From contig OZ218964.1 of NCBI GenBank assembly GCA_965112735.1, forward strand, positions 2,418,001 to 2,482,000: a DNA stretch of 64,000 nucleotides. The letters are read 5' to 3'. The notes under the pieces were generated by a model that saw only the letters and a program-made list of their open reading frames with translations, had not been told where the DNA came from and did not search any database. Shown here one piece after another: positions 1 to 11,224 of the stretch. The position numbers and the translations under genes are program-made. The stretch's first letter is position 1; each line of letters starts with the position of its first letter. The stretch is from Phaeosaccion multiseriatum (taxonomy: Eukaryota > Ochrophyta, other classes).

Positions 1-210
1 AGCAGCTGTTAAGGCCGAGTGAGGATGAAAGGGGGGTCGGTACCGGGATGTTGGGGGGGCAAAGGCGCAAAGGCGGCAAGGTGGATGATCAACAATTGAG
101 TCCTTTTCGCTCTTCTTTCTCTCTGTCCCTCGCTCTGTCGCTCTCTTTTATCTCTCCCTCCCTTCCTCCCTCCCTTCCTCCCTCCCCCTCCCTCTGGCCG
201 TGGGCCACAG

Positions 211-2082
211 ACGCGTACACCGCTCTGCCTCGACAGCAGGCCAGGCAGCGCTCGCAGCGCCGGCGCCATGAAGAGGCGGAACGAACAGCGCCAGCAGCAG
301 GGCAGAGGGGGCAAGGGCGGTAGAGAGGGAGGGCTGCTGATGCGGGGGGCAGCGGCAGTTCTGCAGCAACAGCGGCACTCCGGCCAAGCCTCTGCGGTGA
401 GGGAGGGGAGGGAGGGAGGAAGAGACTTGGTGATACAGAGGGAGGGAGTGAGCGAGTGCGAGAGAGCGGGGGTGAAAGTGCGAGGGAGTTGAATTGGTGC
501 AGGAGGAAGTGAGGGAGCGAGAGCGGGGGGGGGGGGGGAGGAAGAAGGGTAGCAGCGCCGCCAGCATGGCAGTGAGGTCTCGCAACAGAGAAGACAGCGA
601 CGTGTGTATTGAATGAGTAATTGATGCCCTCGCACCCCGTACCCGGTCCCACGTGTGCTCTGCTGCTCTGCCGCACCATTCATGTCTGCTCAATCCTGCT
701 CCACACGGTTCTACACCCCTCCTTTCTACTCCCCATCTCTCGTCCCAAAGGCCAAGCTTCGGAGTCGTCGGGAGAAGCAGCAGCAGCGGCGAGCAGAGGC
801 CATCACAATGACAGGCGTGGTTGGATCCAGCACGGCCAGGGAAGGAGCAAGGACAGTGACGGCTGCTGCTGCTGTACCACCAACAGTTGTATCTCGAGAC
901 GATGTGCTAGAGTGGGATACGCAGATGGAGATGGCACTGAACAGGAGGGCAGAGCTCGTCGAGGGCGGCAGGATGTTCGCCGTCAATGGAAGGTGAGGGG
1001 GGAGGAGGGAGGAAGGGGTGAGGGAGGGAGGGAGGGAGGGAGGGAGGGAGATGGCAGAGGATGGAGTATGCTATGGATCCAACGCACAAGGAGAGGGACC
1101 GACGAAACGATGGGTTGACTCCCCGCAGCACGGTGGTGCGCTCTGCTCTACCCCTAATGACATATGCTTCCTCCCTGCCTCCTTTCTTCCTTTCTTCATT
1201 CTTTCATTCCTTCCTTCCTTCCTTCCTTCCTTCCTTCCTTCCTTCCTTCCTTCCTTCCTTCCTTCCTTCCTTCCTTCCTTCCTTCCTTCCTTCCTTCCTT
1301 CCTTCCTTCCTTCCTTCCTTCCTTCCTTCCTTCCTTCCTTCCTTCCTTCCTTCCTTCCTTTCTTTCTTTCTTCCTTCCTTCCTCCCTCCCTCCCTCCCTT
1401 CCTTCCTTCCTTCCTTCCTTCCTTCCCTCCACTCATTGACTTAGCGTTCACTCTGACGACCTCCCCCCCCCCTCTCTCCTGTTCTCCACCCTCTCCACCC
1501 TCTCCTCCCCCTCCTCTCTGCCCACGCTTCCTCCCTTTTCTCCCCTGCTGCCAGAGAACAAGTACGCATCATCGAAGATCCTTCCGCCGCCGCCACCGGA
1601 GCGTCTTCCTTGCACAGAGACCGTTCCAGATCTGTGCAACAGCTTCGACCTCCCCCCTTGGAGTCAGCGCGGAGCAGTCTGCGATCGTTCCGGGCCTCGC
1701 GATCCCCCGGGATGGAGGGGAAGGGGCGGAAGGAGGATGCGTTGGGTGGAGGGCCAGGGGGAGGGGGGAGCATGAGCCATCGGAGCGTTCTCAATCTCGC
1801 CATGGGGGGGGGGGGGGAGAAGCTCTGTCTATGGCTCCAACACTCAGGAGGAGGAGGAGGAGGAGGAGGAGGAGGGGGGCGTCACAAATGGCTTCAGTAC
1901 CACCAACACCAGGAGAGGGAGAAGGGGCTGGGAGGGGAGGGCAAGGTATTGGACTTGGGTATCAGCAGAGGCCCATTGGAAGCCCCGTCACAGGGACGGG
2001 CAGGAGAAAGAAGGAGGGGGTATCATTGGTGGTAGTGGTGGTGGTGGCGGGGTTGGTGTTAGGCCGGAGTCAGCCCCTGTGA
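211..2082 (+). CDS. Gene X copy A, exons 3-5 (5' part outside window)
   Basis: This is the least damaged copy of an unrecognised gene. Exon 3 is 211-396 (62 codons, phase 0 at both ends), exon 4 is 751-992 (ends phase 2) and exon 5 starts at 1555. Each has a consensus donor (GTGAGG) and an acceptor after a pyrimidine tract. Exon 3 encodes a Gln/Arg-rich stretch containing MKRRNEQRQQQ. Exon 4 encodes a basic segment and the sequence VSRDDVLEWDTQMEMAL. Exon 5 starts EQVRIIEDPSAAA and becomes Ser/Arg-rich (DRSRSVQQLRPPPLESARSS), then Gly-rich. The exon 5 frame ends at 2035. The frame used by copy C would end at 2082, because the copies differ in the length of a poly-G run near 1803. Intron 4 carries about 250 bp of TTCC repeat. 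Function is unknown; the protein is likely disordered with short coils. Confidence 0.6.
1187..1437 (+). repeat. (TTCC)n microsatellite in X-A intron 4
   Basis: Nearly pure TTCC/TTTC/CCCT tetranucleotides run up toward the exon 5 acceptor. They extend the pyrimidine tract of this intron and make Phe-Leu-Pro-Ser or Lys-Glu-Gly-Arg shadow frames on either strand. Confidence 0.95.
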
Positions 2083-3156
2083 GTCGGGGGGGGAGGGGTG
2101 AAGGCGGGGGTAGCGGGGGAGAGGAGGGAGGGACACCGCGAGGGAGGGTAGCAGGAGGAGGGGCAAGAGGAGGAGTAGGAGGAAGAGGATGAGGAAGTGG
2201 AGGATGAGGGCGAGGCGGGCACGGCAGGTAGACGGGGAACCCATCCTCACTCACTCACTCGCTCACTCACTCATGCACTAAGTATTCACTTTCTAGCTCT
2301 ATTCTATAAGCGAAGTCCAGGAGGCAAATGCAATACACATGCTTCTCCAAGGTCGAGAGGCAAGCAGTACGATTCACAGATGGACACAATTGCGGCACTC
2401 CGTATCCACTGCCTCCCCGCTACTCTCTTCCGTCCGCTGGGAAACAGGGCTCACCTGTACGCTTCTATCTGATCCCACTTAATATTGCCGAGGGCAGGGC
2501 TCTCTTTGACGAGGGGGTAGAAATAGAGACCAGCAAGTAGCAGAGCACTGGGGAAGTCACTGAGTAATAGCTCATCTCGTTATTAGTTTACGTAATTAGT
2601 CACTGCGTACGTGTAGACGGATGGAGCGGAGCTTGCCTTTGGCCTCCACACGAGCACAACCCCCGCCTAGGACCTGACGTTCACCTTCGCCATTGTGTGT
2701 TTACCCATAACAACTCTTTTCTAAGCTGTGACTACTTGCTGTGCCCGCATGCCCCACCCAGGAAGGAAGCCCTCGGCCTCAATCCATCGGGATTGCACTC
2801 TCCCCCCTCCACATGAGCTCACCTTCCCTCTCACCCCCCCCCCCCCCTCCAGCTATACACTTCATCCATTGGTCCCTTAAGCTACACACGTGGCTCCCCT
2901 CCCCCCCCCGGACCCCCTGCCTCCTGCTGTACTCCGCTCCTCTCCGCGACAGAGCATCGCAATCACTTCACCGCTCTTACACCAAGCCAGTGTGTCGTGG
3001 GCTGTCTCTCTCTCGCATCGCATCCTGATGTACAGGCTCACTCGCATGGGCTGCATGACTGGCTGGTGCAAGCGAGCAAGCTGGAGCGGTACTCTTTCGT
3101 TGCCAAAGTCGTCACTGCCCCTACCAGCCCCCACCTCGCACATCCCTCCTACTCGC
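2083..3156. other. Convergent 3' intergenic block, duplicated
   Basis: No gene is supported here. The block lies between the end of X-A and the stop of ANK-1. Its parts recur at 4918-5446, 10,350-11,224 and 16,490-17,392 with clear sequence identity, including the string tctattctataa (or its g variant) and CTCGCATGGGCT. It probably holds the 3' UTRs of both convergent genes. High similarity in non-coding sequence points to recent segmental duplication. Confidence 0.7.
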
Positions 3157-3944
3157 TCAGCCCATCTCCTCCGCCATGCTCTCCCACGTCTCGCTCCCCA
3201 CACTCCAGGGCCTCTCCAGCGGCAGGATTCCGCTCTCCTTGCCGAAGGTCGGATCCGTCCTTCGCATGAGGTCCAGCGCGGTTTGGGACCGGAAGAAGGC
3301 TGCTGCCGCCTCCATAAGTCGCTGCTCAATGTCCCGGCCGAGCTGATTCCGCCGTGCCCCAGCCAATGCCTTGTCCACCGAAGCACCGGCCGAGAGGAGC
3401 TGCCGCGCTATCCCGTGCTGGTCATTGTGGATGGCAGCAAGGAGAGGAGTCATAGCGGTTGCTGTGGTCGTATCGATGGGGGATCCCGCAGAGATGAGAC
3501 GAGCGACGACGGCCTCGCGCCTATTGTACGCTGCAAGGTAGAGGGCTGAAGCGCCAATGTTGGTTCGTTTGTCCACACGTGCTCCCGCAGAAAGAAGCTT
3601 CTCCACCACGGCGTCGTGTCCCTGTAGAGAGGCACCGAGAAGAGGAGAGGAACCTTCGAGGTCAGCCTTGTCGATGCTGGCGTGGGCCTTGATGAGCTGC
3701 TGTACGATACCCGCATGCCCATTAATCGATGCCGCCAGAAGCGGAGTAGCCCCGAGAATCTATTTCCTCAAAGTGGGGGAGAGGCCCATACACCGGATAA
3801 AAAGGGAACAGAGAGCTGCCCATTGCGTCGACACGTGAGCTTCCCACCGCACAAGGACCCTTTCTATGCTATACTCTTTCCTAAGGGCATCTTATAGGAG
3901 GGCGCTAGTCGTACCTCGCGCGTTAACGTTGCCTGATGCGCCAT
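3157..3944 (-). CDS. ANK copy 1: short ankyrin protein, internally deleted
   Basis: Two exons. Exon 1 is 3915-3944 (ten codons, MAHQATLTRE, then donor GTACGAC). Exon 2 is 3157-3759. The product would be about 210 aa. Exon 2 begins directly inside an ankyrin repeat (ILGATPLLAASINGHAG), holds about four repeats and ends with the C-terminal tail shared by all copies (ending SETWESMAEEMG). Compared with copies 3 and 4, about 0.7 kb has been lost: the N-terminal part of exon 2 and several repeats. The deletion joins upstream intron-like sequence (around 3760-3800) to a repeat. A TAG there provides an AG acceptor in phase 0, so the gene could still splice in frame. Without that splice it would be a 5'-truncated pseudogene. 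Confidence 0.55.
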
Positions 3945-4067
3945 GGTGAGCAAGCGGCCCCTCCCTTGACACAGTAGTGCTGACAAAGGGGCTACAGAAG
4001 GCCCTCTCCGCGCCTGCTGTGCAGTAGTCGGTCGCTCTGCCTTTTGTATCAGGGCCTCCCCATCCTC

Positions 4068-4778
4068 CCCATTATTATTATATTTTTTTCTAAAAGTAAC
4101 GTCTCCACCGCCCCGGGGGACAAAAGTTGATACCATTCTGTGTTGACTGTGTCGTCGGGCGATGTGTCGAATCGATCGTTCATGTCGGGCCCGCTGGAGC
4201 GCGACGGCCAATCGCCGCCGAATGACGCAAACAGCCCTCGCATAAGCCCTCATGTCCAGATGTTCGTGCCCCCCAGCCATGTGGGCGGCGAGTGTTTTGA
4301 TAAATATCAAATGCGCCTTGCTGTTCCATCCCAAAAGGGACGAAATGGTACCTCGTGGGGTCAAAGTGGATGTCTCCACCCTGGCCCTCCATGCCTACCT
4401 GAGGCACCCCATACTTGGTGCGCTTGGTGGCTTCAGCCTTCTTGGCTGCCGCGAGTGCTTCCTTCGATGCCTTGGCCCTATTGGTGATGTTGGTGGCATC
4501 AGTGAGCGTGATGTCGATCATCAGGGACTTGTGGCCATCCCCATATTCGCTCGTGGTCGGATGGAAGCTCAAACATCCTGGGGGGAGTCACGATGTCCAC
4601 CTCCATCTGTTTGGCCACGTGGGCGTCACCCCTCACGCCGTTGCCCCCCCCTTTCCCTTGTCTCGCGGTGACGGTTCGTTCCCTCATGAAGGGGAAGCCG
4701 ATGTTCTGCACTATCCCTCTGCCCAGTCAGGCCCTCGCTCTTCATCAACGCGACAAGTGCCTTCTGCACAGCGTTGGA
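4068..4778 (-). mobile_element. 5'-truncated non-LTR-type retroelement fragment
   Basis: The minus strand encodes the C-terminal part of a reverse-transcriptase polyprotein in more than one frame. Pieces are AVQKALVALMKSEGL near 4765-4720, then GDAHVAKQMEVDIVTPP near 4640-4580, then 4572-4180 containing KSLMIDITLTDATNITNRA and AAKKAEATKRTKYG followed by YHFVPFGMEQQGAF. The pattern L(I/V)D(I/V)T..., AAKKAE..KR.KY, F.PF.(M/V)E..G is typical of the tail of algal and fungal non-LTR elements. A frameshift lies near 4570. The minus-strand 3' end has an A-rich (A)n/(ATA)n tail at 4070-4092. Flanks match the ANK/X promoter of the other units, so this is an insertion. A target-site duplication was not evident. 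Confidence 0.6.
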
Positions 4779-4917
4779 GGTCTCTGAAGGCATTGGGTTT
4801 GGTGATCCGATTCACAGATCCTGATCCCAGGGGGGGGGAGTTCCTTGCGTGGGCGAGAGGGCAGAGGCTGTGCTGAGTGCGCACAGACGCGACCGCGCAG
4901 CTGCTGCCTAGATGCGC
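4779..4917 (+). pseudogene. Remnant of gene X exon 1 (unit 1)
   Basis: Bases 4783-4843 match the first exon of X copies B and D (starting tctgaaggcattgggtttgg), but the ATG is destroyed at the retroelement junction. The homology then ends and joins the 3' intergenic block of the next unit at about 4918. All downstream X exons are missing, so this unit has lost its X partner. Confidence 0.7.
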
Positions 4918-5446
4918 GGAGCTTGCCTTTGGCTTCCACACGAGCACAACCCCCGCCTAGGACCTGGCGTTCACCTTAACAACTGTGTGTTTAGCAGGGC
5001 AGTACCCTTCTCCAATAAGATATGACTCTTTGCTGTGCCCGCATGCCCCACCCAGGAAGGAAGCCCTCGGCCTCCATCCATCGGGATTACAATCTCTTCC
5101 CTTCAAACGAGCTGACCTTCCCTCTCACCCCCCCCCCCCTCAAGCTATACACTTCATCCATTGGTCCCTTAAGCTACACACGTGACTCCCCTCCCCCCCG
5201 GACCCCCTACCTCCTGCTGTACTCCGCTCCTCTCTGCGACAGAGCATCGCAATCACTTCACCGCTCTTACAACAAGCCAGTGTGCTGTGGACAGTCTCTC
5301 TCTCGCATCGCATTCTGATTTACAGGCTCACTCGCATGGGCTGCATGACTGGCTGGTGCAAGCGAGCAAGCTGGAGCGGTAGTCTTTCGTTGCCAAAGTC
5401 CTCGTTGCCCCTACCAGCCCCCACCTCGCACATCCCTCCTACTCGC
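4918..5446. other. Duplicate of the 3' intergenic block
   Basis: This stretch is nearly identical to 2628-3156 and lies just downstream of the stop of ANK copy 2. No gene of its own is seen. Confidence 0.7.
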
Positions 5447-7231
5447 TCAGCCCATCTCCTCCGCCATGCTCTCCCACGTCTCGCTCCCCACACTCCAGGG
5501 CCTCTCCAGCGGCAGGATTCCGCTCTCCTTGCCGAAGGTCGGATCCGTCCTTCGCATGAGGTCCAGCGCGGTTTGGGACCGGAAGAAGGCTGCTGCCGCC
5601 TCCATAAGTCGCTGCTCAATGTCCCGGCCGAGCTGACAACGCTGTGCCCCAGCCAAGGCCTTGTCCACCGAAGCACCGGCCGAGAGGAGCTGCCGCGTTA
5701 TCCCGTAGTGGTCATTGTGGATGGCAGCAAGGAGAGGGGTGACACCGTGTGATGCCGTGGTATCGATGGGGGATCCCGCAGGTATGAGACGAGCGACGAC
5801 GGCCTCGTGCCCACTCTCCGCGGCAAGGTGGAGGGGTGAAGCGCCATTGTTGGCCCGCTTGTCCACATGTGCTCCCGCAGAGAGAAGCTTCTCCACCACG
5901 GCGTCGTGCCCCTCCTGACAGGCACCGTGAAGAGGAGTGACACCTTTGACGTCAGCCTTGTCGATGCTGGCGTGGGCCCTGATGAGCTGCTGTACGATGC
6001 CCGCATGCCCATATCGGGATGCCTGGAGAAGCGGAGTAGCCCCGATATTATCTGCGTTGTTCACATCCGCTTGGGCTGAGATGAGGTGCCTTACGACAGA
6101 GCCATGTCCGTTCTGAGAGGCAAGCCAAATCGGAGAGAAGCCCTGCTTCTCTGCCAAGTCGACGTTAGCGCGCGCCGAAAGCAGCTGCTGCACTGTCGTG
6201 GAGTGCCCCCTATCTGATGCTGCAATCAAGGGAGTAGCACCCTGGAGGTCAGCCTTGTCGATGCTGGCGTGGGCCCTGATGAGCTGCTGTACGATGCCCG
6301 CATGCCCTTTGGACGATGCCTGGTGAAGCGGAGTAATCCCGAGATTATCTGCGTTGTCCACATCCGCTTGGGCTGAGATGAGGTGCCTTACAACAGAGCT
6401 ATGTCCGTTCTGAGAGGCAAGCCAAATCGGAGAAGAACCGCCTTCCGCTGCCAAGTCGACGTTAGCACCCGCCGCCGAGAGCAGCTGCTGCACTGTCGTG
6501 GAGTGCCCCCTTTCTGATGCTGCAATCAAGGGAGTAAGTCCTCTGGTGTCCGCTTGGTCGACAGGGGCTCCAACGTCCAACAGCCACCTTACCACCTGAT
6601 CGCGTCCGTTGCCGCTAGCGGCTATCAACGGCGTGCTTCCGTGGGGTCCCTGTCTGGTGCGGAAGGAGGCCCCTTCCCGCAGCAGAAGGTCCATGACATC
6701 CAGCCGATCGTATTGTGCAGCCCTATACATTGCGGTATATCCTTCTTCGTCGATACGCTGATCCAAACTCGCTTTGCCATGTTTGGCGATGAGCTTGATA
6801 ACCAGCGCTCTCACATTGGGGAAGCTCTCCCCTCTGTCCAGCGCCTGCCCCAGCCGCCGCGCCTGGTGTGGTTGAGGAAAACGATGTCGGGGGGGAGAGG
6901 CGCACATGCATATGATAAAAAGATCAACGGGAAGCTGCTCATAGCTTCGATACGTGCGCATCCCACCTCAGGGATCGTATCCGAAAAGCCCCCCCTCGCT
7001 TGGATCTCTCCGAAACACAGATGTTTCCTCAAAAGCTGGGGAGAGGCGCATACACCGGATGAAAAGGGATCAACGGAGGCGAGGGCTGCCTGTTGCGTCG
7101 ACACGTGAGCATCCTTCACCGCAGCTATCGTATCCGCAGAGGGACCTATTCTTTCCGATGGACATCGTCATATCGTCATACAGGAGGGCGCTAGGTCGTA
7201 CCTCGGGCGTTAACGTTGCCTGCTGCGCCAT
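5447..7231 (-). CDS. ANK copy 2: 11-repeat ankyrin protein
   Basis: Two exons. Exon 1 is 7202-7231 (MAQQATLTPE, donor GTACGA). Exon 2 is 5447-6862, entered at CAG|GCGCGG after a strong pyrimidine tract. The product is about 481 aa. After an N-terminal stretch (ARRLGQALDRGESFPNV, then KLIAKHGKASLDQ), eleven 33-residue ankyrin repeats follow the usual G.TPL..A...GH..VV..LL..GA.VD pattern. The last 70 or so residues form a conserved tail (RDIEQRLMEAAAAFF ... SMAEEMG). Three consecutive repeats are tandemly duplicated: DNA at about 5951-6250 recurs at 6248-6550 with a 297-300 bp offset. That explains eleven repeats against eight in copies 3 and 4. The role is presumably protein binding; no catalytic domain is seen. 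An ATG at 6907 in the same frame lies in the intron and is not needed. Confidence 0.8.
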
Positions 7232-7368
7232 GGTGAGCAAGCGGCCCCTCCCTTGAGACGGCAGTGCTGACAAGGGGGCTACAGAAGGCCCTCTCCCTGC
7301 TGCACCTGCCGTGCAGTAGTCGGTCGCTCTGCCTTTCTTATCAGGCCTCCCCGTGATATGTTTAGTTA
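7232..7368. promoter_or_regulatory. Shared divergent promoter of ANK-2 and X-B
   Basis: Only 137 bp separate the ATG of ANK copy 2 (minus) from the first ATG of X-B (plus). The same block recurs at 18,888-19,023 (136 bp) and upstream of ANK copies 1 and 3. No TATA box is obvious. Promoter function is inferred from the divergent starts and the conservation. Confidence 0.5.
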
Positions 7369-10181
7369 TGGAGGCCTCTGAAGGCATTGGGTTTGGTGAT
7401 CCGATTCACAGATCCCGATCCCAGGGGGGGGGGACTTCCTGCGAGAGCAAGCAGAGCAGGGGGAGAAGGAGAAGGGCAAGCAGGAGCAGGAGCGGCTGTA
7501 TGGATGAATCTCCCCCCCGCGAGACCAGCGGAGCCCATCACCTTCTCCCCCCTTCTCCTGCAGGGCCTGGGAATCAGCACTCCCTCCCTCGGTACGGCTC
7601 GGCTCTTCCAGCACCCCTGGACCGATTCCGAGGGCCTGGCCCCGTGGTGCACCACGAATGCTGAGGTGAGTGGTGGCGACTGCGTGAGGGGTGCGTGAGC
7701 GAGCCAAGCTGTGAGCCCCCTGCCTTCGGCTAGCTACAGCCTCACCTCCTCTTTAGGAGAGCTCCACTCGCCCACTCCCTTCCCCTCCCCCGCCCACCCC
7801 ACCTCCCAAACCCCATATCCCACACCCCCACAGCCGCTCAAACTCGTTCATTCTCCGGGCAGACAGGAGCTCCGGGTCGTCAGCGGGAGAAGGAAAGGGG
7901 GTGAGTAGCCGCATGCCGTCGCGAGGAGAGCATGTAGACGAACTCGAACCCGATGCCGATGCCGATGCCGATGTCAATGTCGATGTCGAAGGCGCATCCC
8001 CCGAGAAGCACCGGCGAGACGTGCCTCCTTCTCCTTGTCCTCGTCCTCCCACGCGGCCTTGTTGCAGCGCATGGGTCTCGCGATACCCAACTTTGGCCGT
8101 GTGCAGCAGTATGGAGACCTGCAGCGGGAGCTGGACACGCTCAGGGGGGAGGAGGAGAAGGACTACGCAGGAGGAGGGAGGACCCGAGCGACTAGAGGGG
8201 AGGGCTCTAGGCGGGGACAGACGACTCGGCCTGCCAGCACTCGGCCTCGGATGGAGGGGGGCGCCGGGCAGACCCAGGGGGGGGCAGGGTGAGCAGGTAC
8301 GGAAGGAAGCAAGTGGCTGTAGATGAAAGTTGAGGGCTGAAGGCTGAATGACAGCATGACGGCAGCTGTCAAGGCCGAGTGGGGATGGAGGGGGGTCGGT
8401 ACCAGGATGTTGGGGGGGCAAAGGCGCAAAGGCGGCAAGGTGGATGATCAACAATTGAGTCCCTTTCGCCCTTCTTTCTCTCTCTCTGTCGCTCTCGCTC
8501 TCTTTTATCTCTCTCTCTCTCTCTCCCTCCTTTTCTCCATCCCCCTCCCTCTGTCCGTGGGCCACAGACGCGAACACCGCTCTGTTTCGACAGCAGACCA
8601 GGCAGCGCAGAGGGAGAACGAACAGCGGCAGCAGCAGCGCAGAGGGGGAAAGGGCGGCAGAGAAGGAGGGCTGCTGATGCTGGGGGCGGCAGCGGTTCTG
8701 CAGCAACAGCGGCAATCCGGCCAAGCCTCTGCGGTGAGGGAGGGGAGGGAGGGAGGGAGGGAGGGAGGGAGGGAGGGAGTTGGTGATACAGAGGGAGGGA
8801 GTGAGCGAGTGCGAGTGAATGGGTGCGGGAGGAATTGAGGGCGTGAGAGCGGGGGGGCGGAGGAAGGAAGAAGGAAAGCAGCGTCGCCAGCACGGCAGTG
8901 AGGTCTCGCAACAGAGAAGACAGCGACGGGTGTATTGAATGAGTAATTGATGCCCTCGCACCCCGTACCCGGTCCCACGTGTGCTCTGCTCCTCTGCCGC
9001 TCTACCGCACCATTCATTCTGCTCGATCCTGCTCTACGCGGCTCTGTCCCACTCCTTTCTACTCCCCATCTCTCATCCTAAAGGCCAAGCTTCGGAGTCG
9101 TCGGGAGAAGCGGCAGCAGCGGCGAGCAGCGGCCATCGCGGCGACAGGCGTGGTTGGATACAGCACAGCCAGAGGAGGAGCAAGGCCGGTGACGGCTGTT
9201 GCTGCTGTACCACCAACTGTTGTATCTCAAGACGATGTGCTGGAGTAGGGTAAGCAGATCGAGATGGCACTGGACAGGAGGGCAGAGCTCATCGAAGGCG
9301 GCAAGATGGTCGCCGTCAATGGAAGGTGAGGGGGGAGGAGGGGTGAAGGGGTGAGGGAGGGAGGGAGGGATATGGCAGAGGATAGAGTATGCTATGGATC
9401 CAACGCACGAGGGGATGTACCGACGAAACGATGGGGTGACTCCCCGCAGCACGATGGTGCGCTCTGCTCTACCCCTCATGACATACGCTTCCTCCCTCCC
9501 TCCTTCCTTCCTTCCTTCCTTCCTTCCTTCTTTCCTTCCACTCATCGACTTAGCGTTCACTCTGACGACCTTCCCCCCCCCTCTCTTCTCTCTCTCTCCA
9601 CCCTCTCCACCCTCTCCTCCCCCTCCCCTCTGTCCACCCGTTTTCCCCTTTCTCCCCTGCTGCCAGAGAACAAGTACGCATCATCGAAGAATGTCCTCCC
9701 GCCGCCGCCGCCGGAGCGCCTTCCTTGCACAGAGACCGTTCCAGATCGGTACAAAACCTTCGACCTGCCCCCTTGGAGTCAACGCGGAGCGGTCTGCGAT
9801 CGTTCCGGGCCTCGCGATCCCCCCGGGGTGGAGGGGAGGGGCCGGGAGGAGGATACGTTGGGTGGAGGGCCAGGGGGAGGGGGGAGCATGAGCCATCGGA
9901 GCGTTCCCAATCTCGCCATTAGGGGGGGGGGGGAGAAGCTCTGTCTCTGTTTCTGTCTATGGCTCCAACACTCAGGAGGAGGGGGAGTGGGGCGTCACAA
10001 ATGGCTTCAGTATCACCAACACCAGGAGGGGGAGAGGGGTTGGGAGGGAGGACAAGGCATTGGACTTGGGTATCAGCAGAGGCCCATTGGACGCCCCGTC
10101 ACAGGGACGGGGAGGAGAGAGAATGAGGAGGTATCAGTGGTGGTGGCCGGGTTGGTGTTGGGCCGGCGTCAGCCCCTGTGA
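7369..10181 (+). pseudogene. Gene X copy B, disrupted
   Basis: All five exon regions can be aligned to the other copies: 5' exon from ATG 7369, exon 2 about 7841-8300, exon 3 8568-8733, exon 4 9084-9325, exon 5 from 9667. Lesions relative to A and C are: a poly-G length change in the first exon; a one-base deletion near 8000 in exon 2, so the downstream coil (SSSSHAALLQRMGL) is in another frame; exon 3 shortened to 166 bp (20 fewer than A and C); an in-frame TAG at 9246-9248 in exon 4; and a shift in a C/G run of exon 5. The splice sites themselves are mostly intact. It is transcribed away from ANK copy 2. Called a pseudogene on the number of independent lesions; sequencing errors in homopolymers could explain some but not all. 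Confidence 0.65.
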
Positions 10182-11224
10182 GTCGGGTGGGAGGGGTGAA
10201 GGCGGGGGTAGCGGGGGAGAGGAGGGAGGGATGCCGCGAGGGAGGGTAGCAGGAGGAGGGGCAGGAGGAGGAGCAGGAGGAAGAGGATGAGGACGAGGCG
10301 GGCAGGGCAGGTAGACGAGGAATCCATCCTCACTCACTCCATCACTCACTCACTCACCCGCTTATTCACTTTCTAGCTCTATTCTATAAACGAAGTCCAG
10401 AGAGCAAACGCAATACACATGCTTCTCCAAGGTCGAGAGGCAAGCAGCAAGATTCACAGATGGATACAATTTCGGCACTCCGTATCCACTGCCTCCCCGC
10501 TGCCCTCTTCCGTCCGCTGGGAAACATGTCTCACCCGTACGCTTCTATCTGATCCCCACTTGATATTGCCGAGGGCAGGGCTCTCTTAAGACGAGGGGGC
10601 ACAAATAGAGACCAAAAAGTAGCAGAGCACTGGGGAAGTCACTGAGTACCAGCTTGTCTTGTTTACGTAATCTTTCGTAATAGCAAAGTGTTTCATCAGT
10701 CACTGAGTACGCATAGACTCGATTGGGGGGAGCTTGCCTTTTGTCTCCACACGAGCACAACCCCCGCCAAGGACCTGGCGTTCACCTTCGCCATTGTGTG
10801 TTTACCCATATAAGATACGACTACTTGCTGTGCCCGCATGCCCCACCCAGGAAGGAAGCCCTCGGCCTCTATCCATCGGGATTACACTCTCTTCCCTTCA
10901 AACGAGCTGACCTTCCCTCCCCTCAAGCTATACACTACATCCATTGGTGCCGTAAGCGACACACGTGACTCCCCTCCCCCCCCGGGACCCCCTACCTCCT
11001 GTACTCCGCTCCTCTCTGTGACAGAGCATCGCAATCACTTCACCGCTCTTACACCAAGCCAGTGTGCCGTGGGCTGTCTCTCTCTCACATCGCATCCTGA
11101 TGTACAGGCTCACTCGCATGGGCTACGTGGCTGGTGCCAGCGAGCAAGCTGGAGCGGTACTGTTTCGTTGCCAAAGTCGTCGTTGCCCCTGCCCGCCCCC
11201 ACCCCACACATCCCTCCTGCTCGC
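10182..11224. other. Convergent 3' intergenic block, third copy
   Basis: Equivalent to 2083-3156, between X-B and the stop of ANK copy 3. No independent gene is supported. Confidence 0.65.

Noticed and set aside
1018-1451. Long open frames rich in Phe-Leu-Pro-Ser or Lys-Glu-Gly-Arg
   Set aside because: They are translations of the TTCC microsatellite, open in every frame on both strands.
6863-6961. N-terminal extension of ANK copy 2 (frame starting upstream of MCASPP)
   Set aside because: The segment is a pyrimidine-rich intron end. The same frame is closed in copy 3, and the 30-bp first exon joins in phase in all copies.
7753-8961. 402-codon minus-strand frame over X copy B
   Set aside because: Plus-strand exons 2 and 3 align between copies with conserved splice sites and phases. 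The minus frame has no such support and is interrupted in other copies.
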